NCBI RefSeq assembly: GCF_900167015.1
Contig: NZ_FUXX01000001.1
Location: 62,001 to 126,000, forward strand
Length of the DNA stretch: 64,000 bases
Reading direction: 5' to 3'
Origin: Succinivibrio dextrinosolvens DSM 3072
GTDB taxonomy: Bacteria; Pseudomonadota; Gammaproteobacteria; Enterobacterales; Succinivibrionaceae
Part shown: piece by piece, positions 42,373 to 51,843 of the stretch
Position numbering within the stretch: position 1 is the first letter of the stretch
Layout: the number at the start of each line of letters is the position of its first letter
Program-made: the position numbers and the translations under genes
Notes under the pieces: generated by a model
Seen by the model: the letters and a program-made list of their open reading frames with translations, nothing else
Told to the model about the DNA's origin: nothing
Databases searched by the model: none

Positions 42373-42400
42373 AAATACTTCCGATATTCGGAAGTATTTC
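42373..42400 (+). terminator. Hairpin terminator after the repeat protein
   Basis: AAATACTTCCGA (42373-42384) and TCGGAAGTATTT (42388-42399) form a perfect 12-bp stem with a 3-base loop. Confidence 0.75.
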
Positions 42401-42451
42401 GTCAGAATCTAAGATTTCTCTTCAGTTTCCCCAAAAAATCTCTGAATTTCT

Positions 42452-42502
42452 AGCGATTTTTCAAAAAATCGCTCACTCCTGTCTTTTGTAAAAGTGAGCG
42501 AT
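42452..42502 (-). terminator. Overlapping hairpins ending the effector operon
   Basis: AGCGATTTTT/AAAAATCGCT (42452-42473) and ATCGCTCACT/AGTGAGCGAT (42468-42502 region) share the ATCGCT arm, so the two folds exclude each other. On the minus strand the second stem runs into TTTTTT, a normal terminator for the effector gene. Confidence 0.7.
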
Positions 42503-42518
42503 TGTTGTAGTGAATCAT

Positions 42519-44966
42519 CTATGGTTGAATGATATTCTGATTAGGTAACTTCATATTTCCTTCCATTTCTACCTTCATGTTGGAATGAATCCTCATTTCA
42601 CGCTGGATCTCTTTGCCAGCATTTAATATCTTATTATTCTGACCGTTATAAGCTCCAGTCTGATCCATGGCTTCTTGTACTCTGGTATCATCAAAATCAT
42701 TTAGATTAAGCTTGCCAAGTCTGTCAAATTCACTTGGACTGATATAGTAGGAAAGTTTTTGTTTAATATATGATTGAGGATCTGATTCTATTACCTGTTC
42801 ATTGACAATCAGCTGCTGAATATGATGTGTAGTCTCAATCGTAAGTCTAATCGCTCCGTCTTCATCTTTTATCAGAGTATATTCAGCATTTGCATCTCCT
42901 TGACCGTGAGGTGCTACAATATTAAAGGCTGGCTCAGCACCATTCTTGTCAAGCGCAACAGGAATACCTATAGTTAATGACTTTGCTGTTTCCTGTGACA
43001 TCATTGCCAGAACCAGATTGACCTTCTGCCTTGTTTCCTTATCTAATCCACTGTATTTTGCAGAATTGTTGGATGTCACCAGCTGAGCAATCTCATCTCT
43101 GGCTGTTTCAAAGTCAGTGCTGAGTTTCTTGCCCCCAGGGAGGGTAACTGACATGCCGCGAATTAGGTCTTTATAGCATGATGTATCTTCGATATTGCCA
43201 TTGCCCAGTCGCTTTGCATCGGTAAGAATGGCCAGATTCATAGTTGTCCCGACTTCTCTTATTACTGCATTATTGAATGATGTATCAGGGACAAAGCTTT
43301 TGTTTTCTGTATTGTCATAGGTTTCTGATTTCAGCTTATCCTTAATAAGCTGCTTCATTGATTCTGGAAACTCTCCTTTAAAGTTATCATTAATATAAGA
43401 GTCTGTCTGTTCTGAAATATATTCATCTGTCCAATCAAGCAGGCTGTCATATACAGGCCCAAGCTTATCCTCCTGAATTAAGATAGGCCCTTCATAATTC
43501 ATGGTATGAATATCATTGGTGTTGGACAAAAACTCCAGGTTTTCAATAAGAATATTGTTTGTATTTGCCATATCAAAAGCAAGGGTAGTTACAGTTCCCT
43601 GTTTATTTCTTCCCAATTGATTGGTGTATCCGTCATCATCATATAATTCATTGTACATATTCTGAATTTTTGCAAAATTCAGACTCTCAAATACTGTTTT
43701 TAGGTTAACACGTTCTTCTGGAGTCATTCTTAAAAGCACAATACTCTGAAATAGAATTTTTGAAGCCTTTAAAGAGTTTCTATCTTCCTGAACTGCCTGG
43801 ATTTCCTCTGCAGTTCCGGAGGACTTCATGGCTTTTGACAAGCTTTTGTATAAAGAGAATAATGCCTTATGCATCTCTTCTGGGGAGGATGTGGCTTTTA
43901 AGTTTTTTAACGGTCCAAGATCTAAATCCTTGGCCTTATTATAAAATTTGGTGATAAAGCCAGGAGGAAATGCCTTTCCTTCTGTATAGCCAAGAATTCT
44001 GATACCAGTTTTTCTAAATCCATGCAGATTCTGTCCAATGGCATTATATTCATCAGCATTTGAAAAAATAGCATCGATTCTTTTTTTAACTGAATCTAAA
44101 GAACGCAGTTTATTTGCTCCATTGAGGAGGATACTTTTGCAGGATTTCATTATGATATCAGCAGCACCTTTATTCTCCTTTGTCTTGGAAATAACATAAT
44201 CGATAATCTCATTTGTTCTCTTGTCATTTAAATCGATATCATCTCCTATCTTCGAGAGAATATATTCTCTCTTTGCTTCGTCTATCCCTTTGAACTGATC
44301 TACACTGACATTCAGTAGATTTCCTTCATCATCAAAAAGTTTACCTTTTATGTAATCGAGATAATAATTGTTGAGCTTATTTTCAGGAAGCTTAGACTCC
44401 TTGATTTCCCTGATGGTATCAACAAACTGTTTAATAAACTTCTCAATTTTCTGGGTATAGGTCTCTTTGTCGAAAACTTCTTTACCTGCTTCATTCTTTT
44501 TAGGTAAATCTTCTTCTTTTATCTGTGAAATCGATTTTTGCAGCAAATCCTGCATGCTATAGGCTGATCTTTTTTCCAGCAGCCCTTCCTTTAGCAGAGA
44601 ATCAACTGCATTTTCTATTATGTTTCCTTCAATCTTTTTTGCCTGAGCTTTGTCAATACTATCTGAGTTTGCAGTTTTAAATTTTTCAATAATCCTGTTC
44701 AGATCTGAACCTTTAAGATTTTTTGTGGTATCCAGCTTTGCAAAATCCTCATTAAGAGAATCTCCTTTTGCATAAGTAACGGTATCAAGCAGGTTGCTTT
44801 TAATTACGCTTACAAGATTTCTAACCTGCTGTCTGGCTTCACCAATATTCGCCCAGCATTTGAATTTCTGCCAGAGTCCGGCTTTCTTGATTTCACCGTC
44901 AGATGATAAATAATATGATTGATTGTTTTGTAAATTATCAATTGATATATTCACATTCGTGTTCAT
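42519..44966 (-). CDS. Presumptive type III secreted effector, 815 residues
   Basis: 815 residues with no signal peptide or membrane helix. The first ~20 residues are Asn/Ser-rich and flexible, as in type III secretion signals; residues ~20-50 (SDGEIKKAGLWQKFKCW, then IGEARQQVRNLV) look like a compact chaperone-binding or conserved N-terminal module. The body is long, hydrophilic and largely helical; the last ~150 residues contain a beta-rich stretch around EYTLIKDEDGAIRLTIE. I recognise no catalytic motif. It lies 27 bases downstream of a CesT-like chaperone gene, the usual cognate order, with GAGGT before its ATG. Visibly more AT-rich than polA next door, consistent with transfer. Confidence 0.7.
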   Translation of the reverse strand: MNTNVNISIDNLQNNQSYYLSSDGEIKKAGLWQKFKCWANIGEARQQVRNLVSVIKSNLLDTVTYAKGDSLNEDFAKLDTTKNLKGSDLNRIIEKFKTANSDSIDKAQAKKIEGNIIENAVDSLLKEGLLEKRSAYSMQDLLQKSISQIKEEDLPKKNEAGKEVFDKETYTQKIEKFIKQFVDTIREIKESKLPENKLNNYYLDYIKGKLFDDEGNLLNVSVDQFKGIDEAKREYILSKIGDDIDLNDKRTNEIIDYVISKTKENKGAADIIMKSCKSILLNGANKLRSLDSVKKRIDAIFSNADEYNAIGQNLHGFRKTGIRILGYTEGKAFPPGFITKFYNKAKDLDLGPLKNLKATSSPEEMHKALFSLYKSLSKAMKSSGTAEEIQAVQEDRNSLKASKILFQSIVLLRMTPEERVNLKTVFESLNFAKIQNMYNELYDDDGYTNQLGRNKQGTVTTLAFDMANTNNILIENLEFLSNTNDIHTMNYEGPILIQEDKLGPVYDSLLDWTDEYISEQTDSYINDNFKGEFPESMKQLIKDKLKSETYDNTENKSFVPDTSFNNAVIREVGTTMNLAILTDAKRLGNGNIEDTSCYKDLIRGMSVTLPGGKKLSTDFETARDEIAQLVTSNNSAKYSGLDKETRQKVNLVLAMMSQETAKSLTIGIPVALDKNGAEPAFNIVAPHGQGDANAEYTLIKDEDGAIRLTIETTHHIQQLIVNEQVIESDPQSYIKQKLSYYISPSEFDRLGKLNLNDFDDTRVQEAMDQTGAYNGQNNKILNAGKEIQREMRIHSNMKVEMEGNMKLPNQNIIQP

Positions 44967-44993
44967 GTTAGATACCTCAGACTAATATCATCG

Positions 44994-45473
44994 TTAAACA
45001 GGAAGGACATCCATTAAACTAGAAGCTACAGAGCTCTTTGCAGAATCCCGTGTCCCCAGATCTTCATCACCCTTAGAGATAGAATAAACATCCTTAAGCA
45101 CATCCCTTATGAAAACAGCCTTATCGGAGAATTCTGAAAGAATTTTCATTAGTTTTTTACCATCCAGCTGTTCAATAGGAATAATTCTTGAAAGGATTAA
45201 AGCGCCTTCAGAGATACCAATGAAGTTTCCGCCAGTTCCTTCACCATTGAATGATAGAGAAAGAGCCTTATACAAAACTTCTTTTGAAAAAACTGGTATT
45301 TTTTCAGGATCTGAAAGAGGACAGAACATTACTATATCGTCTGCTGCCTGACGGTACTGCAAAACGATAAGCAAATCTTCAAACTCAAAGGCACATGAGT
45401 TATCACTCTCGATTTTGACTTCAAGATTTGTTTCTTCCGAAAAATCTTTCATGATATTCTCGAATAGCGACAT
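44994..45473 (-). CDS. CesT/Tir-type class I type III secretion chaperone
   Basis: 159 residues, acidic, cytosolic. The pattern fits the CesT family: N-terminal helix (LFENIMKDFSEETNL), a beta-sheet segment around SCAFEFEDLLIVLQY, then LYKALSLSFNGEGTGGNFIGISEGALILSRIIP, in which LxLNxxxxxxxxGxLALxxxxxxL-like spacing is characteristic, and a final helix (KLMKILSEFSDKAVFIRDVL). Such homodimers bind the N-terminal 50-100 residues of one effector and pass it to the secretion ATPase. AAGGA precedes the ATG. Family call is by pattern, without a profile search. Confidence 0.75.
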   Translation of the reverse strand: MSLFENIMKDFSEETNLEVKIESDNSCAFEFEDLLIVLQYRQAADDIVMFCPLSDPEKIPVFSKEVLYKALSLSFNGEGTGGNFIGISEGALILSRIIPIEQLDGKKLMKILSEFSDKAVFIRDVLKDVYSISKGDEDLGTRDSAKSSVASSLMDVLPV

Positions 45474-45832
45474 ATTACTTCCTTAATTTATTTGAACTTT
45501 TTTTTCTCTGTAGTTACTAAAGTATAGAACATAGTCTGAGGAAATTTTTTTTAAGGAATCTAATAAATACATATCTGTGAAGCATATCTTGTTTGTGATT
45601 CTTCCTGTTAAAAAAGTATTTCATCAGAATTTAAGAAAAATCTTCAATTTCTTAAAAAAAACACTGTTTTTTTGTTCTTTTTAAGAAAAAACGCAAAAAA
45701 AATGCAATGTTGAGTATTGTCAGTTTTTATAAATTTTTTTAAAAGTTATAATGTTAAGAAGTTAAAACAGAAATATAAAAATGGAGACGAATTCATACAC
45801 TTTTTAGTGATACTCCAATTCGTACTAATTCT
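45474..45832. promoter_or_regulatory. AT-rich gap between type III chaperone and polA
   Basis: 359 bases, extremely A/T-rich with long A and T runs, and no gene. TATAAT at 45747-45752 is a probable -10 for polA, but no -35 fits well. Near its end ACGAATT (45787-45793) and AATTCGT (45817-45823) pair and enclose CACT-TTTT-AGTG, a hairpin in the polA leader. There is no Shine-Dalgarno before polA. Confidence 0.5.
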
Positions 45833-48631
45833 ATGACAGATAATCTTCCTTTAGTCCTTGTTGACGGTTCATCATTTCTATATAGAGCCTTTTATGCCGC
45901 TCCTAAATCATTCACCAATTCAAAAGGAATTCCAACCGGCGTCTGCATGATTTTATCCAGAATGCTTGGTTCTCTTTCATCCAAGTTTGCCGGAGCCAAG
46001 TTTATTGTGGTTTTCGATGCCAAGGGCAAGTCCTTTAGAAATGAAATGTACCCTGAGTACAAGGCCAATCGTCCTCCTATGCCTGATGAGCTTAGAGTTC
46101 AGATTGAATATGTACATAAAATCGTAAGAGCAATGGGCTTTCCTCTTGTATCTATTGAAGGCGTGGAGGCTGATGACGTACTTGGTACCTATGCAACAGA
46201 TGCTTCAAAGGAAGGTGTAAAGACTGTTATCTGTACCGGCGATAAGGATCTGGCTCAGCTTGTGGATGACAATGTCATTCTTTATGACTCAATGAAGGAT
46301 GTCTACACTGATGCTAAAGGTGTTGTCGAGAAATTTGGTGTTAAACCTGAGCATATCATTGATTTTCTTGCTCTGAAGGGAGACAGCTCAGATAATATTC
46401 CAGGTATGGCTGGTGTAGGTGATAAGACAGCGGTTACTCTTATCAATGAGCTTGGCGGCATTAAGGATATCTACAATAATCTTGATAAGATTGCATCTTT
46501 ATCCTTCCGCGGTTCAAAGACTTTTGCAGAGAAATACAGAGAGGCTTTTGAGACAGTTGAGCTTTCATACCGACTTGCTACCATCAGAACTGATTTGGAG
46601 CTTCCACTTAAGATTTCAGAGGTAACACCTCCTGTCCTGAACAAAAACGATCTTATTGAAATCTATACCGAGCTTGAATTTACCAAGCTTCTGGCTGATC
46701 TGAAAAAGGATGCTCCTGCTGATAGCCCAAAGACTCAGGCTCAGAGCTTTGATTTTGCCAAGGCAGCATCAAAAACTGAAGATGCTCCTGCCTTCAGCTC
46801 TGCTCCTACCGATTACAAGAGTAATGGCGGTAAATATATTCTTGTAACTGACGAGAATGTGCTTGATGAACTGTGTCATAAGATTCTGTCCTCAAGAATT
46901 GTTGCTCTGGATACCGAGACTACCTCTCTGATGCCACAGGAAGCATCTTTAGTTGGTATGTCTTTATCTGTTGCTGCAAATGAAGGCTACTATATTCCTC
47001 TGAATCATACCTATCTTGGTGTTCCACAGTGTCTTTCTCTTGATATGGTAAGAGAGAAGCTGCTGCCTGTTTTGAATTCAACTGATGTGAAGATCATCGG
47101 TCATAACATTAAATTTGATCTTCTGGTACTTCACTATCAGAACTTTGAAATTGAAAAAGTTTATGCCGACACCATGATAATGGCTCATCTTCTTGATTCA
47201 GCATCTGCCATGAATATGGACGATCTGGCTTTAAGATATTTAAACTACAGAACCATTACCTACAAAGAGATTACTGGGGATAAGAAGAAAATCCCTATCA
47301 GTGAGGTTCCTGTAGAGATTGTCTGCAACTATGCAGCAGAAGATGCTGATGTGACCTTCCGTCTGTATCAGACCTTATCAGAAAAGCTTTTTGCATCAGA
47401 AAATAATCGCAAGCTCTTCTTTGAGCAGGAAATGCCTTTCTTAAAAGTTCTGTATCACATGGAGCTCGAGGGGGTATATGTTTCTCAGAAGGAGCTTGAG
47501 GCTCAGAACCGTAATCTGAAAACCGAGCTTGTGGAGATTCAGAAACAGATATACGTTTCAGCTGGACAGGAGTTTAATATCGCATCTCCAAAACAGCTTG
47601 GAAAAGTTCTGTTTGAAGATCTTAAGATTCCATATCCAAAGAAGGTTAAGGATGGTAAGTATTCAACTGCAGAGGATATCTTAGAGCAGATTGCCTTTAA
47701 CTATGATATTGCCAATCTGGTTTTAAGATATAGAGGTCTTGCCAAACTTATCTCAACATATACAGAAAAACTTCAGACTCTGATTTCCCCTAAGACCAGC
47801 AGAATCTATACCTCATTCAATCAGACCGGAACAGTAACTGGAAGACTGTCTTCTTCAGATCCTAATCTGCAGAATATTCCTGCAAGAACTGAAGAGGGCA
47901 AGATGATCAGAAAAGCCTTTATCGCTCCTGAGGGGTATAAGATTATTGCAGCCGATTACTCTCAGATTGAATTAAGGCTGATTGCTCATATCAGTGAAGA
48001 TCCTAACCTTAGAAAAGCCTTCCTTGCTGGACAGGATATTCACAGAGCAACTGCTGCAGAGGTTTTAGGAAAGAGTATTGATGAGGTCACATCTCAGGAA
48101 AGATCACATGCCAAGGCAACAAACTTTGGTCTGATGTACGGTATGGGTGCTTTTGGTCTTACCAGACAGACGCATATGAGCATGGCTGAGGCAAAGGTTT
48201 ATATCCAGAGATACTTCGAGCGTTATCCTAGTGTTCAGAAGTATATGGAAGAGACTAAAGCCTATGCCCATGAACATGGTTATGTTACTTCAATCAATGG
48301 CAGACACATAAGCGTAGCCAATATCAACAGTTCAAATACCATGCTGTCCAAGGCTGCAGAGCGCGCTGCCATTAACGCGCCAATGCAGGGAAGTGCTGCA
48401 GATGTTATCAAGACAGCGATGATTAGACTTGATGAGTGGATTGCATCTCTTCCAAAGAACACCATTAGAATGACTGTTCAGGTTCACGATGAACTTATCT
48501 TTGAGGTAAAGGATACGTTTGTGGATGAAGCCTGTGCAAAGATCAGCGAGATTATGGAGAATGCCTATAAGCTTTCAGTTCCTCTGACTGTAGGTGTTGG
48601 AGTTTCATCAAGCTGGGCTGATGCTCATTAA
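45833..48631 (+). CDS. polA: DNA polymerase I
   Basis: 932 residues (E. coli 928). 5'-3' exonuclease domain about 1-290 (VDGSSFLYRAFYA, FDAKGKSFRNEMYPEYKANR, GVEADDVLGTYA, GDSSDNIPG); 3'-5' proofreading domain about 340-530 with metal ligands in ALDTETTS near residue 360; polymerase domain to the end with DPNLQNIPAR, ADYSQIELRLIAH, the O-helix KATNFGLMYGMG and VQVHDELIFEV. All three activities should be present. It matures Okazaki fragments and fills repair gaps. The start lacks a Shine-Dalgarno and follows a leader hairpin. Confidence 0.97.
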   Translation: MTDNLPLVLVDGSSFLYRAFYAAPKSFTNSKGIPTGVCMILSRMLGSLSSKFAGAKFIVVFDAKGKSFRNEMYPEYKANRPPMPDELRVQIEYVHKIVRAMGFPLVSIEGVEADDVLGTYATDASKEGVKTVICTGDKDLAQLVDDNVILYDSMKDVYTDAKGVVEKFGVKPEHIIDFLALKGDSSDNIPGMAGVGDKTAVTLINELGGIKDIYNNLDKIASLSFRGSKTFAEKYREAFETVELSYRLATIRTDLELPLKISEVTPPVLNKNDLIEIYTELEFTKLLADLKKDAPADSPKTQAQSFDFAKAASKTEDAPAFSSAPTDYKSNGGKYILVTDENVLDELCHKILSSRIVALDTETTSLMPQEASLVGMSLSVAANEGYYIPLNHTYLGVPQCLSLDMVREKLLPVLNSTDVKIIGHNIKFDLLVLHYQNFEIEKVYADTMIMAHLLDSASAMNMDDLALRYLNYRTITYKEITGDKKKIPISEVPVEIVCNYAAEDADVTFRLYQTLSEKLFASENNRKLFFEQEMPFLKVLYHMELEGVYVSQKELEAQNRNLKTELVEIQKQIYVSAGQEFNIASPKQLGKVLFEDLKIPYPKKVKDGKYSTAEDILEQIAFNYDIANLVLRYRGLAKLISTYTEKLQTLISPKTSRIYTSFNQTGTVTGRLSSSDPNLQNIPARTEEGKMIRKAFIAPEGYKIIAADYSQIELRLIAHISEDPNLRKAFLAGQDIHRATAAEVLGKSIDEVTSQERSHAKATNFGLMYGMGAFGLTRQTHMSMAEAKVYIQRYFERYPSVQKYMEETKAYAHEHGYVTSINGRHISVANINSSNTMLSKAAERAAINAPMQGSAADVIKTAMIRLDEWIASLPKNTIRMTVQVHDELIFEVKDTFVDEACAKISEIMENAYKLSVPLTVGVGVSSSWADAH

Positions 48632-48651
48632 ACAAGGCTGTATTTCTATAG

Positions 48652-48680
48652 AAGGATCTCTGAAAAGAGGTCCTTTTTTT
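48652..48680 (+). terminator. Terminator after polA
   Basis: AAGGATCTCT and AGAGGTCCTT pair around GAAA (one T-G) and continue into TTTTTTT. Confidence 0.87.
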
Positions 48681-48737
48681 GAATGTGATTTTAAAGAAGT
48701 GTCTAATCAGCTGGTCTGTGTTAACTGGTTGATGTGG

Positions 48738-49484
48738 CTAGAAATTCTTTTCCATTGCTCTCTGTACCAGCTTAAAATCGGTTCTATCGATTTTTATGTA
48801 GCTGTAGTGAGAGTCCCACATTCCAAGTCCTAATCGGCTTAAGCCATCACCAAATGCATTCTGTTCTCCACCGAATACATGGAAGTGACCATGGATAAGC
48901 AGTGTACATCCGGTTTTCTGAAGGAAGGTTGAACCTGCCTTTTTGACAATTGGATTCTGTAGAACCTTCTCTGAATAATCTGCGCGTCTGTTTTCCTGTT
49001 CCTGACTTTTGTTGCGGATCTTCTGTGCAATGGAGATACGAACACTCAGAGGCAGCAGCATAAAACAGAATCTGATGAATCTGTTTTTAGCAAAAGCGCG
49101 GAATGTCTGATAGGAGCGATCGTGAAGACAGAGCTGATCTCCGTGAAGCAGCAGTGCTTTGCCTTTTGAGGTGTTGAGGATATAGAAATCCTTGATAAGC
49201 TTCATGCCGAAATATTCAGCAGCAGCTTCATCAAGCAGAAAATCTCGATTTCCTGCCTGAAACATAGTAATTACACCTCTCTGTTTTGCTTTAGTGATGA
49301 TGTCACGTATTTTCTGATGAAAGGATGAATTACTATCAACACCTACAAAGAAATCAAACATGTCTCCTGCAATAATTACCCTGTCATTGAGGATAGTATT
49401 TCTTTCATAGAAATTTGAAAGAGCATTTGTAAGGATCGGTTTGGATTCAGACAAATGAAGATCTGCAATAATGAAAGTAGCCAT
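48738..49484 (-). CDS. lpxH: UDP-2,3-diacylglucosamine diphosphatase
   Basis: 248 residues. Calcineurin-like metallophosphoesterase with the LpxH ligand set: ADLHLSE, GDMFDFFVG, GNRDFLLDE, HGDQLCLHD and HGHFH. It removes UMP from UDP-diacylglucosamine to give lipid X in lipid A synthesis, peripheral to the inner membrane. The gene lies 22 bases downstream of ppiB on the same strand, the same operon order as in E. coli. It shows the cell makes lipopolysaccharide. Confidence 0.92.
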   Translation of the reverse strand: MATFIIADLHLSESKPILTNALSNFYERNTILNDRVIIAGDMFDFFVGVDSNSSFHQKIRDIITKAKQRGVITMFQAGNRDFLLDEAAAEYFGMKLIKDFYILNTSKGKALLLHGDQLCLHDRSYQTFRAFAKNRFIRFCFMLLPLSVRISIAQKIRNKSQEQENRRADYSEKVLQNPIVKKAGSTFLQKTGCTLLIHGHFHVFGGEQNAFGDGLSRLGLGMWDSHYSYIKIDRTDFKLVQRAMEKNF

Positions 49485-49506
49485 GTCTGATTCTTCTTAT
49501 CCGAGA

Positions 49507-50001
49507 TTAAGCCTCAACAGTTGCGTCTAAAATCTCGATGGTCTCTACAGGAACGTCCTGATAGTAAGAAACTGTAGTGGTCTTAGAAGCTTCAATCTTA
49601 TCAACAACTTCCATACCTGATACAACCTTACCGAATACACAGTAACCCCAGCCGTTTAAATCCTTTGAGCGGAAGTTCAACATGTCGTTGTTAACAGTGT
49701 TGATGAAGAACTGTGCGGTTGCTGAGTGAGGATCCATGGTTCTTGCCATAGCAATGGTACCGCGATCGTTCTTTAGACCGTTGTCAGCCTCATTCTTGAT
49801 TGGTGCATTGGTCTGTTTCTGATTCATGTCCTTCTCAAGACCGCCACCCTGGATCATAAATCCCTTGATAACTCTGTGGAAAATGGTTCCCTTGTAGAAA
49901 CCTGATTTTACATAGTCCTCAAAGTTCTTAGCGGTATTAGGAGCCTTGTCATAATCAAGCTCAATAACGATATCACCAAGGGTAGTTTTTAAAGTAATCA
50001 T
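49507..50001 (-). CDS. ppiB: Cytoplasmic peptidyl-prolyl cis-trans isomerase B (cyclophilin)
   Basis: 164 residues, exact family length and no signal peptide. Cyclophilin core: [14 protein letters not shown] with catalytic Arg, [22 protein letters not shown] and [14 protein letters not shown]. It catalyses proline isomerisation during folding. Divergent from cysS and co-transcribed with lpxH, matching the E. coli cysS-ppiB-lpxH neighbourhood. AGAGAGAA precedes the start. Confidence 0.96.
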   Translation of the reverse strand: MITLKTTLGDIVIELDYDKAPNTAKNFEDYVKSGFYKGTIFHRVIKGFMIQGGGLEKDMNQKQTNAPIKNEADNGLKNDRGTIAMARTMDPHSATAQFFINTVNNDMLNFRSKDLNGWGYCVFGKVVSGMEVVDKIEASKTTTVSYYQDVPVETIEILDATVEA

Positions 50002-50359
50002 TTAAGTTCTCTCTTTAAAATGATGAAAAAGTTAATTTGTTTCATTTTACAATTAATGCATCGTTTTTTTTCAGTTTTAATGACTTTTAAAAGAAAATAT
50101 CGAAATATTCAGAAGATTTATGTAAAAGAAAGTAATAAATGTGTTTAATCTCTTAAACGTAAATCTGCTTTGGAACGGATAGAAAAAAAATGTGCAGATA
50201 TGGATAGGGACTTGTCCTAACGATGATTTGAGTCAAAAAAAATGATATAATCCACGGCATTTGTAAATATTATTCAATTTTCCGGACAGAATTTAAGGTC
50301 CGATCAATACGTCTGAAAATACCTAAAGAACGGTTTCATACGGAACGCAGAGAAAAAAA
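50002..50359. promoter_or_regulatory. ppiB / cysS divergent region
   Basis: 358 bases without a gene. TATAAT at 50246-50251 is the likely -10 of cysS, giving a leader of about 100 bases that contains a CGGAC/GTCCG hairpin (50283-50302). No leader peptide or known riboswitch was recognised. The ppiB side is AT-rich with no clear promoter. Confidence 0.5.
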
Positions 50360-51730
50360 ATGTTAAAAATATACAACACACTAACTAGAAGCAAGCAGGA
50401 ATTTAAACCTATCAACGAAGGCAAGATAGGCATGTATGTATGTGGTGTTACCGTATACGATCTGTGTCATATCGGTCATGCTCGTACCTTTGTTAATTTC
50501 GATGTGATTGTACGTTATCTGCGTTATTCCGGATACGATGTTACCTACATAAGAAACATCACCGATATTGATGACAAGATTATCAGAAGAGCCAATGAGC
50601 GCGGTATTCCTGCAAAAGATCTTGCAGAGCAGTTCATTGTAGAAATGCACAAGGATTTCGATGCTCTTAACATCAAGCGTCCTGATATTGAGCCACGTGC
50701 TACCGACAATATCAAGGAAATCATTGCTCTGGTTCAGAAACTGATTGATAACGGCAACGCCTATGTTTCAGACAACGGTGACGTTGTGTTCAATATCGAC
50801 TCATTCAAGGAATATGGCCGTCTGTCTGGTCAGAAGATTGATGAGCTTCAGGCTGGAAGCCGTATTGAAGTTGCCAAGACCAAGCATAATCCTCTGGATT
50901 TCGTGCTCTGGAAGATGTCTAAGCCAGGTGAGCCTGCATGGGAGTCTCCATGGGGCGAGGGTAGACCAGGCTGGCACATTGAGTGTTCTGCTATGAACGG
51001 CAAGCACCTGGGCGCAGAATTTGATATTCATGGCGGTGGTTCAGATCTGATCTTCCCTCACCATGAAAATGAGATTGCTCAGAGCTGCTGTGCACATCAC
51101 TCAAAGTATGTTCATTACTGGATGCACTCTGGTATGGTGATGATTAATGAAGAGAAGATGTCAAAGTCTCTGAACAACTTCTTTACCATCCGTGACGTAT
51201 TAGAGTCATACGATGCAGAAACTGTACGTTACTTCCTGCTTTCAGGTCAGTACAGAAGTCCTCTGAACTATTCACAGGAGAATCTTGATAAGGCAAGAGC
51301 TGCACTTAACAGACTGTACACCACTCTGCGTGATACAACTCCTCTTGAGCCAGAGACTGCTGAAGATGAGTACACTGCAAAGTTCAAGGAGTACATGGAC
51401 GATGATTTCAATACTCCTGGTGCTATCTCTGTTCTGTTTGACCTTGCAAAACAGATTAACAAGGAGTCAGGTGAAAAAGCTCAGTATCTTGCTGGTCGTT
51501 TGAAGCAGCTTGCTTCAGTACTGGGTATTCTTGAGCAGGATCCTACTGTGTTCCTGACCTCAGGTGCAGGCGATGATGATACTGCTGAGATTGAGGCTTT
51601 AATCAAGGAGCGTAACGAGGCTCGCAAGGCTAAGGACTGGGCTCGTGCCGATGCCGCTCGTGATAAGCTAAAAGAGATGCATATTGAGCTTGAGGATGGT
51701 CCACAGGGAACAACCTGGCACCGTGTTTAA
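50360..51730 (+). CDS. cysS: Cysteinyl-tRNA synthetase
   Basis: 456 residues (E. coli 461). Class I synthetase with zinc ligand Cys28 in [13 protein letters not shown]-type motif HIGHAR, further zinc ligands in WHIECSAM and HHENEIAQS, and [11 protein letters not shown] as the KMSKS loop near 265. C-terminal anticodon-binding helices follow, including [15 protein letters not shown]. Charges tRNA-Cys. Its activity would set the tRNA-Cys signal read by the Cys-rich metQ leader, if that leader works by attenuation. Confidence 0.98.
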   Translation: MLKIYNTLTRSKQEFKPINEGKIGMYVCGVTVYDLCHIGHARTFVNFDVIVRYLRYSGYDVTYIRNITDIDDKIIRRANERGIPAKDLAEQFIVEMHKDFDALNIKRPDIEPRATDNIKEIIALVQKLIDNGNAYVSDNGDVVFNIDSFKEYGRLSGQKIDELQAGSRIEVAKTKHNPLDFVLWKMSKPGEPAWESPWGEGRPGWHIECSAMNGKHLGAEFDIHGGGSDLIFPHHENEIAQSCCAHHSKYVHYWMHSGMVMINEEKMSKSLNNFFTIRDVLESYDAETVRYFLLSGQYRSPLNYSQENLDKARAALNRLYTTLRDTTPLEPETAEDEYTAKFKEYMDDDFNTPGAISVLFDLAKQINKESGEKAQYLAGRLKQLASVLGILEQDPTVFLTSGAGDDDTAEIEALIKERNEARKAKDWARADAARDKLKEMHIELEDGPQGTTWHRV

Positions 51731-51747
51731 GCGCTAAATTTCTAAAA

Positions 51748-51782
51748 AAAAGCTGTGATTTTTATCATGGCTTTTTTTTTAT
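51748..51782 (+). terminator. Terminator after cysS
   Basis: AGCTGTGAT and ATCATGGCT pair (with G-T pairs) around TTTT and end in a long T-run. Confidence 0.87.
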
Positions 51783-51843
51783 CCCATTGCTTTGAATATA
51801 AGACTACTTTAACTTTAGTATTAGGTATGTACTAAGGAATTGC

